Origin: Macrolepiota albuminosa
Taxonomy: Eukaryota; Basidiomycota; Agaricomycetes; Agaricales; Agaricaceae
Length of the DNA: 64,000 nucleotides
Direction of reading: 5' to 3'
Assembly (NCBI GenBank): GCA_027475525.1
Contig: JAMWFC010000055.1
Location: 662,212-726,211 of the forward strand
Shown: piece after piece, positions 22,062-32,376 of the stretch
How the letters are laid out: each line of letters opens with the position of its first letter
Numbering within the stretch: the first letter of the stretch is position 1
Notes under the pieces: generated by a model
Told to the model about the DNA's origin: nothing
What the model saw: the letters and a program-made list of their open reading frames with translations, nothing else
Databases searched by the model: none
Made by a program: the position numbers and the translations under genes

Positions 22062-23280
22062 GACCTCTTTAATATGCCATTTCAAATCTTTGCGATCTAT
22101 CGTATATTTAAGTAGATATTTCGTTGTACCAATGGATGTATTCGATTGTTGGACTATATACTCGGGACGGGGTCGTCTGCTTGGTGTTATCATGTGGTGC
22201 GCAATGGTAACTTTATTTGACACCAAACCCACTTCAACCCAGACTCAGTTGACTAAGGGAGATTGTAATACGCTCGAGAGAACTATAATCTAGGCTAGGG
22301 ACCGCGTTAGAGGCTAGGTAAGCATGTGTCGGCCCTTGTACGGTGGGAGAACCATGGATGGAAGGATCAAACTTGATGTTACGTTACAACACGGGATGAA
22401 GGAACTTACGACAGCGTTATAACAATGGTGGCCTCCCTAGGCGATTAGAAAATCTCAACGAGCTATAGGGTACTAGAAGGGAACTCATGACGCTTTCTGA
22501 AATGACAATGGCAGCGTGCGCAGGGACAACATGAACCACAAGAGCTGAGTCAGTTTGGTAAACGACTATGTATTAGGATATATGCCTGATGAACACAAGA
22601 ACTAAGTGTACGTCAGTTTGTGTAAAGTAAAACTAGAGCGATACACATCTAAGTCGGTTTGGTAAACGACTGAGGTGTCTTGGTATCCGATCCCAATTGC
22701 GTACCCACGTATAGTTTCTCTATACCACCAGATTCCATCCAGTTGTGCCACAATTGGGTCACGCATCCCGCATGTGCTCACTACGCGTCCCGCGATCCCC
22801 TGCTTCCAACAAAGTGGAGCGTTAATGATGGTGTCTCAATTTACGCCGCGCTTACCACGTGATCGTGATACCAAGGTCATGTGAGGACTCGCGAGCTCAA
22901 GCTTTCTATGGTGCCGTCGACTGTTACCAACTTTTCTGATCATTCACATTCACACCCTTTCAGAGAGACTCTAATCATAAAATCACGAATGCTGGCTTCT
23001 AGGATGCGGAAGAATGTCGAGTTGTATATTTTCAGGAGGTTTATTGATGAACAGATGTTCCGTTGAAAGGACAAGGCCGTCCCAGTAGGACTAAAACAGA
23101 GTTCTGGCGTAAGATGAGGACGTGGAGGAAGCAAGTCCAAGATGGAGGAGAGCGTCGAAGAAGGACATGTATAGGTGCTCGAGGTTCCAAATATAGATCA
23201 CTGCAATGACGTGCAGAGAGGCTTTGCGTTATAAAGGCTGCGAAAGTCTGATCTCTCATTGTCCCGCCTTTCTTCTTCTC
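22062..23280. other. Intergenic, 1.2 kb, short direct repeat only
   Basis: No gene recognised. A 15-bp direct repeat GTTTGGTAAACGACT occurs at 22553-22567 and 22657-22671. The rest looks like decayed or spacer DNA; the last few hundred bases should be the promoter of the next gene. Confidence 0.4.
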
Positions 23281-24835
23281 ATGGACGTCTTTGCCTTCTT
23301 TTCCCGTCCTGTCCAGCCCGCTGTTCCGGTCGCTGACGAGAAAGCTCTCGACGACGTCAAGAACGGGCCCAGCACAGAACACCCGAAGCCTATTGTCCCA
23401 ATTATCGTCGTCTCCACACCCTCATGTACCACTAAAGTCCCTTCTTTTCCAATTCCAGAGACACCGCCTAAACCATGTCCAAGCTCCCGGCCCAAGCCCG
23501 CCCTACACCAGCAGAAAAAGTCCAGTACATTCTCAGCTGCATTCCTTAAATGTAACAGCTCGGACAAACGCGCAAAAAAGTCTGCTCTCATTGTTCACGA
23601 CCTTATCATCGGCCTAGACACTCAGCGCACCTCCGTACACGCTCGTCGTCCCCAGCTAAGCCATCTCAAGTCGCAGCTCGTAAAGCCCAAAGCTGCCAAG
23701 AGAGTCATAGCTCAGCTACGCGCTCTCCCTACCTCAGCTGGTCCTATCCATGCCGTGTGCCTAGCCCGTCCGGACGCAGAAATACAAAAGCTGCACTTTT
23801 CTACTCTCTCAACACCCAATGACAAAGATGGTCCATCTTTTCTCGACGGCCTCGTCTCCCTTGACGAAATGTCATCCATGTTCAGCAAGATGTGTATTGT
23901 CGATTTAATCAGTAACCCCACTCTAGGAATTGGCGAGCCAGGAAATGGCCCGGGACTATTGTCAGGCGCTCTTCCAACAGCTGAGACTGTCTTGAAGGGG
24001 TTTCAGGAGATTACACCCCAGCTCATGGCCCTCGGCTATGCTACTGGCAAGTCCGTACTTATCGACCATACAGGTACGTCTTTGAACTTTGCCTTGGAGT
24101 GTGCTCACTGGAGCCACAGGCGTGTATCCGCCTGTGGACCGTATGAGCGTTATCACGTGTAAGTACCGCCTGTTAACCCTTTCTCGTTGTATTGACGCAG
24201 CTATAGACTGGTGGGGACTCGAGCTGGTCTTTCCCCCTCCATCCTTAAAACACCTAGCCGTGAGTCCTTTTTTATTCCGTCATACTTTATACCATGAACA
24301 CCCGCAACCGTAGTCCGTCCACTCCGTTTGCGGTACCATAATCAACTTCCTCACTGCCCTCGCCATCATTAACAACGGCATCCGCGAACTCCTCCCCTTC
24401 ATCCGCTACATTAGTCAATTCATCGACTTTGAGTTCAACCAGATCACTCAGCAGGATCGCGGGCAGGGCGTAGTGTGTGCTTCGACGTGGATCATGCCTG
24501 CTGCGTTGGTTTCAAGACCATGGGACTTCCCTCCTCCTCCTCCCCCGCCGGCCACCCCTCCAACTCCTTCTGCTCCAGTGACGACCCAGCAGCCTATCGA
24601 ACTACCTCCCTCAACCGCGAACGCGGAACCAACCCAGCCTGCTTTACCTCTCCCTACCACTCCTCCTGCTCCCGCTCCAGCTGTACCCTCGCAACCTCAG
24701 CCTAGCCCGGGTATCATACCTTCTTCCGTGACATACTTAGTAGACAGTGTCGTAGGTGCCTACAAAGACTCTGTTACGTTCCATCCTGAGGTGGCAGCGG
24801 CCTCGTCGGCATCAACTCCGAACGTCGCTGCTTAA
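23281..24835 (+). CDS. Conserved basidiomycete protein of unknown function, proline-rich tail
   Basis: Starts MDVFAFFSRPVQPAVPVADE at 23281. The first half is Ser/Pro/Lys-rich. A conserved-looking block follows: SFLDGLVSLDEMSSMFSKM, TAETVLKGFQEITPQLMALG, then across three introns IDWWGLELVFPPPSLKHL, TIINFLTALAIINNGIRELL and QDRGQGVVCASTWIMPAAL. The TIINFLTALAIINNGI stretch could be a membrane or buried helix. The end is a long Pro/Ala tail (FPPPPPPPATPPTPSAP and on). I recall similar proteins in many mushrooms, all unnamed. Introns: after GACCATACAG, after ATCACGT and after CACCTAGCC. No enzyme signature was seen, so no function is proposed. Confidence 0.75.
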
Positions 24836-25388
24836 CGAGGGGCGTCATTTCCTCTTTATACATGCCTGATTGTTACGACAACGACAACGACCACGAATGA
24901 TCCTTTCTCCCTCACCTTCTTTACGACCACGTCACAAGTTACTCTTCGCATTGATGCGGACATTCGGATATATTACCCTTCCCCAGTAATTTTCTTCCCT
25001 CTCTTTTGCATCTGTTACGAACCCGACTTGCACATACATTACATACATACGCAGTGATACCTCTGGCGATCTTCAATACTCGAGTTGAAATTTCAAAGAC
25101 GAAGGAAATGTGTGATTGTAGTTCCCTTTTAGCAAGCGGTGCTTCAGACATCCTTACAAGTGCCATAGCTTTACTTGGCAGGCAGGATCCAAGAAAGCTT
25201 CACCCCTCCAACCCCTTCCCCCCCGTTGTCCTCCATACATTTATAACCCTTACTCGACTTGTTATTTATTTTGTTTTCCAACAATGGATACACCAGCTTC
25301 AAGTTGAGACATGTCGTAGTATCAGCCCGAAGAAATCCACTTTAATGCCAGTAGTAGTTATATAACGAAGATACATGCATCCTGCCTA
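24836..25388. other. Convergent 3' intergenic region
   Basis: About 550 bp between two genes that face each other. Open frames here lack features. No RNA gene or repeat was recognised. Confidence 0.35.
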
Positions 25389-27503
25389 TTACTCTGGTGT
25401 GATGTAATGGGACAAAAGTAATGGGCACTGACTGCCCTCCTTGTACTTGCCAGAAACAAACGGCCGCGTCAACATACTAATCGTGTGCATCAGCAATGTC
25501 TCCAATCACAACAAACGAAATAGTACCTACACGTTTGCCTTGAATATCCTCTCCTCATTGACTTTAAAAACGAAACTCGTGACCAGGATGTACAGGAAAG
25601 TCTTCATCTCAATCTGCGAGAACCGCATTCCAATACACGCCTGAGGCATCAAGCTTAACAAGTGTATCTGAATCAAACACCATACACGTACTCGAGGACC
25701 AGCGGAGAAGCTTAGAGTATTTGAATAGAGCCCGGGTTGCTGGGCAGCTGTCTCCGGGAGGTTATCCCAACGATCTGGGCTAAAACATACGTCTCAAGGT
25801 CAATACTGACTAATACCCGATAATGACGCGGAGAATAACATACTGGAACTCCCAAGCATCTTCGCCCCAGATTCCCTTGTCTAGGTTGAACCCCTCCACT
25901 GCCACATGAACAAAATTTCCCTTGGGTACGGTCACGCTTCGCCTGCCTTCATCAATCGTACCATCTCGTCTGTGTACAGGATATGACGTTGGAACCTCAT
26001 CGTCCTGCATGGCAACTCGTAGGGATGAGTGAATAGGCGGCACAAGTCGCAGCGATTCCCGGCAGACATTATCGAGAAACGGCAAGTTCGCGATGTTTTC
26101 GTATAAAGAATGTATCTCATCTTCAGTCAAGCTCGCGAGGTCGGAAGAGGGTGCAATCGACAAAAGCTCTTCACGCAGACGTGTCTGTATTTCGGGGTGT
26201 TGCGCCAACAGCAATAAGGTCCACGTTAGACTAAGGGATGAAGTATCGGAGCCAGCAAACATGATGGTGTTTATGTTATGGAGTATATCCTCGTCGGAAA
26301 TGCGGTGCTCTGGTGGAAGGTCTGTTGCGGCGTTTGATTTCACTATAGACAACGTGAATTGAGCCTAAGAGTTTAGTTTACTTCGACAAACAGATAACAT
26401 ACTGAGTAAACTTAGAACATCCTTTCCGAGAAATGGCAGTCCGTTCTTCTCAGCCTCTTGTATCTTCCGGTTATTCTCCTGAATCAGTCGGCTTGCGACT
26501 CGATGAATAGTCTTTTGACATCGTTCCATAGTACGCATAAACTTATCAGGCTGTGAACCAATAATGTTTGAGCATTTCGAAGGGCATTGGCCGGTCAGAA
26601 CAGTGAACACTCACGAATAGGCGACTTATAAAGGGAAAATATATGTTGAAGATAGTCCTCAAGGCGTTGCCCTGTGAAATAGCGACCTCGAACATCTCCT
26701 TGTACGCACAAAAGAGTTCGTTCGTTTCATCTTTAATAGCGTTGAATTCGTAGTTAAATCCTTTTCCGCTTAAAATCAACGTCTAGACTTCAGGTGGCTG
26801 TGGCCAGATGATTTACCTGCAGACCCAATGACATCGAATGTCGCTCGGCTTACCCAATGACCAACATCAACTCTCAAGTTCTCGCCAGACTGTGCAACCA
26901 TGTCTGACCATCGCTCCTTTAGTTGTCCACCCTTCCTAAACACGATCGGCACCAAAGCACGCATATTTTGGGCGGAAAATGCAGGCGTAGCAACTCTTCG
27001 TTGTATTTTGTGGGCGTGACCCTCTGCTGAGAGCATACCGCAACCAATAAGGCTTGTTATAAGCCTCCTTGATTGCCATGGTTTCTCGTATATGGCGGAA
27101 TTCTTGAGTACATGAGCGATCGAGACTGGGTCAAGAGTTAAAAGACGCTCGTCCCACTGAGGCTAGTGCTTCAGAGATAGTTTTAACTGTAAAACGATAG
27201 CCAGAACGTACCGGTCCAACACCCCGAATCCTGATCGAACGACCATACTTCTTAATGAACATTTCGTGTACTCTAGGTGAGACTGAGGGGCTAGCCTAAA
27301 GAGTGAGAACAGGTAAGTCAAACATTTTTCTTGACGTACTCTAACACAACATTTAAGTGATTCTTGAACCATCCAATGACCGGTGGTCCAGCAATCTTAT
27401 GCAGAGGATTCCATTGAACCTTAACAAAATTCTCATAGACAAGATGCAAGAAGAACAAAGCGAGAGCGGCCAGCAGGCTATGCAGGATATGAACTAGAGA
27501 CAT
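25389..27503 (-). CDS. Cytochrome P450 monooxygenase (second)
   Basis: Starts MSLVHILHSLLAALALFFLH (membrane anchor) at 27503. Landmarks: hinge KIAGPPVIGW, C-helix region EGHAHKIQRRVATPAFS, I-helix MFAGSDTSSLSLTW, K-helix ESLR, and the haem loop LSFSAGPRACIGMRFSQIEM, created when an intron between GPR and ACIG is removed. The protein ends GSQCPLLLSHYITPE at a TAA at 25389-25391. At least eight introns are present, and the last lies after NV. Unlike the P450 at 9.8 kb it has the consensus Arg in the haem loop, and the two are clearly different families. Substrate unknown. The orientation is convergent with the unknown protein and divergent from the sulfite-pump gene. Confidence 0.87.
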
Positions 27504-28121
27504 AATAAACTGGGAATAGTCTGCATTGATGCCTCGCAGCCATTATAATAAGGACGAGAACAATAGAAGCGATCAGCACGTGAGCGATGCTCACAAAACG
27601 TGACGTAAATCGTGACCGTTACTGTTTTAAATAAATAACCGAAAAAAAAACAATAAGAACTTGATATTTTGCTCGCAGGTGCATGTATGCGTAGTGCCCG
27701 GTAAGTGGATGGTTACTGTTAGCAAATAGGGATTGTCTTTTTGTATTCGTCCTTATTTTGGTACATATGTGAATGAGCGGACTTTGAAATGATATGTGAC
27801 GTCAGAGGTTTCGAACTACGATCAGGAACTGTCATCTAAAAATATCTACGAACAAGCGACGCGGATTGACCAGGAAAATATTCGTTTATATCGTCCATTC
27901 ACAGAGACTTCGCTGAGCCTTTAGGTCCCAGGACGTATAGACCCGATGAGATCGTATCATCAGTAGTAATATTGGGAAACCCGATTCAAGAGATTCAATT
28001 TTCATGAAGGTAGATCACGTGGTAACCATTTCGCGTTTTTTCGTGAAGCTTGGGTCGGGTCTCATAATCCTCCTTTTTACCCGAGAATCTCCTTTCCTAA
28101 CCCTACCACCACTGATGTATT
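27504..28121. promoter_or_regulatory. Divergent promoter, P450 / SSU1-like transporter
   Basis: 618 bp between two start codons. Several CACGTG/TCACGTG-like cores are visible (near 27578 and 28016), a motif bound by bHLH factors that include the yeast sulfur regulator Cbf1. Their use here is speculative. Confidence 0.35.
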
Positions 28122-29533
28122 ATGGTTTGTCTTCGTCGAAAAAGTTTCAAGGAATGCATCCGGTGAGCATATATTTCTGATGAGGTCTTTTCGAGAACTC
28201 ATGGTCAAACAGTAATTTTACTCCAGCATGGTTCACTGTAATAATGGGAACGGGCGTCGTGTCAGCGCTTGCTTCACGTTTCCACTTCGGCGCAGGGTCT
28301 CTTGCCCTTGAGGTCGTCTCGCTCATTTTTTTCCTTCTCAATCTTGCCTTATTCGTCGCGATCTGTGCAATGACAATCGCCCGGTACTGGCTCTTCCCAG
28401 AGGTATGACCGGTAATATCTTTAGTTCTCCTTATCCTTACCGCACCATAAAGATGTGGAGAAAGATGATTTCGCATCCGGCTCAGAGTCTTTTTGTCGGG
28501 GCGTTTCCTATGGGTGCCGCAACGCTGATCAATAGTGCTCTTTCAGCCAACCAGGCCTGGTCATTTGCAGGATCTGGTTTCCTGTATATCTTATGGGCGT
28601 TCTGGTGGTTAGACCTGATTCTGTCGTTCGTCTGTGCTTTCGGCATGCTTTATGTCATGTAAGTCTCTCAGCTGGACCACCATGCATCTACTGAATTGAG
28701 TCATAGGATGACAACACAATCACATACACTAGCCAGAATGGCTTCTGTCTGGGTTCTCCCCATGGTCACTCTGATCGTCGCATCGTCGACAGGTGATCTC
28801 CTTGCAAGCGCCCTCCTCGATCACTCCATATACCACTCTCTCCTCACAACAGGCGTGTCTGTTACCGCTTTAATCATGGGGCTGTCTCTTGCCCTCATGA
28901 TTCTTACAGTCTACCTCACACGTCTAGTCCTCTATGGTCCTCCAGAACCCTCTCTCATCCTTTCCGCATTCATTACGCTAGGGCCTCTGGGCCAAGGTGG
29001 CTTCTCACTCCTCCTTGCTGGCCATAATCTGTCGATACTGCTTCCGTTGCACCTCGGCGACAATTTTCCTAATGCATCTTTGACTGGCAGCCTCATATAC
29101 TCAGCGTGTTTCTGCGGGGCCTGGATCCTTTGGGCGATGGGACTTGCATGGACAGCAATATCTGTTATCTCGGTTTATGCAGTCGTGCGAACGAGGAAAA
29201 TTCCTTTTACTGTTGCGTATTGGGGGCTCATCTTCCCTACTGGTGTTTTTGGGCTTCTCTCAGTAGAACTAGGGAAAGTGCTCGATAGTCCTTTCTTCCA
29301 TTACTTTGGAGCAATCTGGTCAAGTAAGTAGTTTTGGGGTCACGTCTGGACCAAACATTGACAGTCCGGTAGTACTAGTCCTCATCATATGGATATGTGT
29401 CTTTCTTAGGACAATATCTGCAGTATGGTCTACTTCAATGTTCGTTGCACCATGCCTCGCTGAGCCAATTTTGGCATCTGCGGGTACATCGCCAAAAGCG
29501 AGGATCTCTGTACTTAATGGCAGTACAATTTAG
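28122..29533 (+). CDS. ssu1: SSU1-like sulfite / C4-dicarboxylate transporter (TDT family)
   Basis: Plasma-membrane transporter of the tellurite-resistance/dicarboxylate (voltage-dependent anion channel) superfamily; yeast Ssu1 exports sulfite. Exons 28122-28162, 28213-28402, 28453-28658, 28707-29327 and 29365-29533 give 1227 nt and 408 residues. The N-terminus MVCLRRKSFKECIR joins across the first intron to NFTPAWFTVIMGTGVVSAL, the SSU1/Mae1 hallmark. About ten membrane segments follow, including FGMLYVMMTTQSH and LGPLGQGGFSLLLAG, and the end carries MFVAPCLAEP. The last intron needs a GTAGTT donor at 29328; GTAAGT at 29324 breaks the frame. Sulfite versus malate cannot be settled from sequence alone, but overall similarity favours SSU1. 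Confidence 0.85.
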
Positions 29534-30354
29534 TTACATCTACTCTATAGATACCGCGGCACTCAAACAAGGCAACTAGGAATTTTATACATCTTCTACC
29601 CTGGCCTCTACCCATGGAAACGTTATATTGATTCTGGAATTCATGACTCGTAATTAGTCGATTTGAGTCACCTTCAACCGTCATCAGGCTGGTGAAAGAG
29701 TATTGACTTCAAAACATGGCTGACTTTGTAAATATTGTCGAGAGGTGCACAAATTGAAGCTATTCTCCGTGATATACTACCTCCTAATTTCGGAAATGAC
29801 TGCCAAAAGGAGGCGCAACGACAGGTTTCACAATCACAACAATATCCTTCAAATCTCTACCGCATGAGATTTGAAGTACATATGTGTCCATTTTCTGAAA
29901 TTGCTGCACATGCTGCACCCATGCCGTTCTCGGCTTGATTTGTGGTTCACCCTCGTATTCATGGTAGGGTTTCGATTTTTTTTGGTCGCGAATAACTCCA
30001 TCGATTTGAATAAATATGCTGATCTTTTTGAACGTTCTCATCTTCGAATGTCATTTGACAACAGCCATGATGAGCAGCATGACCTATCTTCTTCCATCAC
30101 GCGTTTAAATACAACACGACCCTTTCGCTTCTTTGACTGATTCCGTGTGCATTATTGTCTATGAAAGGAACTGAAGCCTACTGTACCGCGTGTTTGTGCA
30201 ACAAAGAAGTTTTCAGGTTTGAATTGGGCCATTGGTTTGTTTTGGTAAGGGTCATATAAGATGCTCCTGCTTTTCCTGGTTACTTATATATAACCTACTT
30301 TAACTGAGGACTCGAAAATTCTTAGTTGCTGAGGATCGAAGTTTCCATTCGCTA
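29534..30354. other. Intergenic before GH76 gene, TATA box near its end
   Basis: No gene recognised in about 820 bp. TTATATATAACC at about 30283-30294 is a good TATA box, some 60-70 bp upstream of the GH76 ATG. The open frames on both strands overlap and look like chance. Confidence 0.4.
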
Positions 30355-32130
30355 ATGTTGTTCTACTATAATCTTTGCCTGCTTTCCGTTCTGTCTACGG
30401 TGGTGGCTCTCCCTAGTTCAGTGGATAAGAGAGCCCAGTGTCAAACTACTCTGGATAACGCTTTGGTACGCTGTCAGTATTATCCAGAGATCCCTTGGTA
30501 AAGCAACTTTGTAGTCTGTGGCTTCAACGTTGCAAAGCACTTACTTCGATAGCGGAACTGGTCAATACAACGGTGGATCACTCTGGACTGATGCGGTAAT
30601 TTACATGGTCTGTTTCATGGTCTTGATGTTTGATCGCCCCATAGAATACCCTTGAAGACCTTCACAACCTGATGCTCGCAACGGGAACAGATCAATTCTC
30701 AATTGTCGCTGACACTTCCTTTATTGGCAGATCAGCATTAAACAACAACACCAATTGGCAAAGCATACTGGCAGGAAGTAACGATGATGCCGGAGTACTG
30801 GTGTTATTTTCCATCCTGCTATCATTGTCTTATGTGTCTATTCAGTGGATCGTATTGGCTTTGTGGAAGATTGCTGATTATAAAAACAATCGAGGCCAGG
30901 AGTCCGACGCATACCTCGTGAGATTCGCCCGTGAGAGGAGGAGCCAACACTAATCAATGAACGATTTTCAGGACAGTGCCAATAAAATATATAACATTAT
31001 TGCCGCACAATGGGACGAAACATGCGGTGGTGGAGGTAAAGTTATTTCTGCATAAACCCCTCGCGATAAATCGTCGTCCTTTGAATCTCTAGTCTGGTGG
31101 TCAACCGCCCACACATACAAAAACGCGATTACCAATGAACTCTTCCTTCGACTCTCAGCTGAGGGCTATCTCAGGAGTGGCATACAAACATATCTCGACA
31201 ATGCACTAAAGGTTCGTCTCGTTTTTGTTTTTTTAATTTCATAACTGTCATGAATCAACTTTATCAAAAGACATGGTCTTGGCGTAGGATTTAGGATGCT
31301 TGTCCCCGTTTGCATGAGGCTGATATTGGTTTCCAGTTAGCGGAAGTGGAATGCGTAATTCCGAAAATCTATGGAACGACGGACTCAACTTCGATAATTG
31401 CCAAAATAACGGACAGGTAAGCGAGTTGCATCTATATACATTTGTTCTGCCTTAGAAATGTCGTGATTTAGACTACTTGGACCTACAATCAAGTGAGAAA
31501 TCCAGGAAAAACACTGGCCGTCTCATTCAGTAAACATCATATAGGGTGTCATCGCATCCGGTTTAGGAGCACTTTTTGCTGCTACCGGTAATTCGTCCCT
31601 TTTAACGCAGGCGGAACTCACACTCGACGCCACAATTACTCACCTTTCTACCAACAACATCCTCAGAGAGTCTTGCGACGATGCTGTGACTGGAGGACCG
31701 ATATGTAACCAAGACCAAGTATACATTTCTTTAAACGCTTACGGAGGTCTTATTCTCAACTGTTCTGTCATAGCAAATCTTCAAGGTAATTTCACGACGT
31801 TACTCTCGAGTTTTCTCGGTCAAAAGAATTCTGATTGCAGGGAATATGGACGAAACATCTTCAGTTCTACCTTGATTATGCTAACGATCCTGCTCGCGTA
31901 GCGAAGTACAACAGTTGGCTTGGTTCACAGACCTCGGCGGTCTTTCATTTTGGGACCAATGCTAACAACATTGTGGGATCTGTGTGGTATGCACCGGATC
32001 AAGTAAGTAAACCAACCTATACATGGGCCTTCTATCTGATCATGAGAAGGGAGGATCAATTTTCACTCCGAAGACAGACGCCAGTGGGCTTGCGGCACAC
32101 ATTGCAGCAGCCAAATACGGACCATGCTGA
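30355..32130 (+). CDS. Glycoside hydrolase family 76 (alpha-1,6-mannanase type)
   Basis: Secreted enzyme of the family that contains endo-alpha-1,6-mannanases and the yeast wall proteins Dfg5/Dcw1. Signal peptide MLFYYNLCLLSVLSTVVALP is followed by a KR site. The catalytic pair of adjacent Asp residues is present in GSNDDAGW, created by splicing GGA to TGG. Other landmarks are YNGGSLWTDANTLEDLHNLM, WWSTAHTYKNAITNELF, WNDGLNFDNCQNNGQ and YNQGVIASGLGALF. About ten introns are present, and one exon is only 12 nt (31774-31785, encoding QIFK). The protein ends AAAKYGPC with no GPI signal, so it is probably soluble rather than a Dfg5-type anchored enzyme. The last coding segment and stop sit inside the first copy of a 77-bp duplication. 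Confidence 0.87.
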
Positions 32131-32210
32131 CAACAATTTTCACTCCGAAGACAGACGCCAGTGGGCTTGCGGCACACATTGCAGCAGCCAAATACGGACC
32201 ATGCTGACAA
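32057..32210. repeat. Perfect 77-bp tandem duplication no. 1
   Basis: Copies 32057-32133 and 32134-32210 are identical and adjacent. They contain the last codons and the stop of the GH76 gene. Removing one copy leaves that gene unchanged. Confidence 0.97.
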
Positions 32211-32376
32211 AGTTTCGTAGCAGAACGCGGACATGTTGTAGGGTATCATTATGTCTCCAAGGTTTCCTGAACCACAGATGAAAGATAAGAACAAATACAG
32301 AGAAACTTGTACAGATAATCCTAAAAAGCACGGAAGAGAGAGGAGAAGCATAAGCACATACACTAACAGATAGAAA

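Noticed and set aside
9774..27503. A secondary-metabolite gene cluster built around the two P450s
   Set aside because: No synthase, terpene cyclase or methyltransferase is present, and the P450s are 13 kb apart with conserved housekeeping genes between them.
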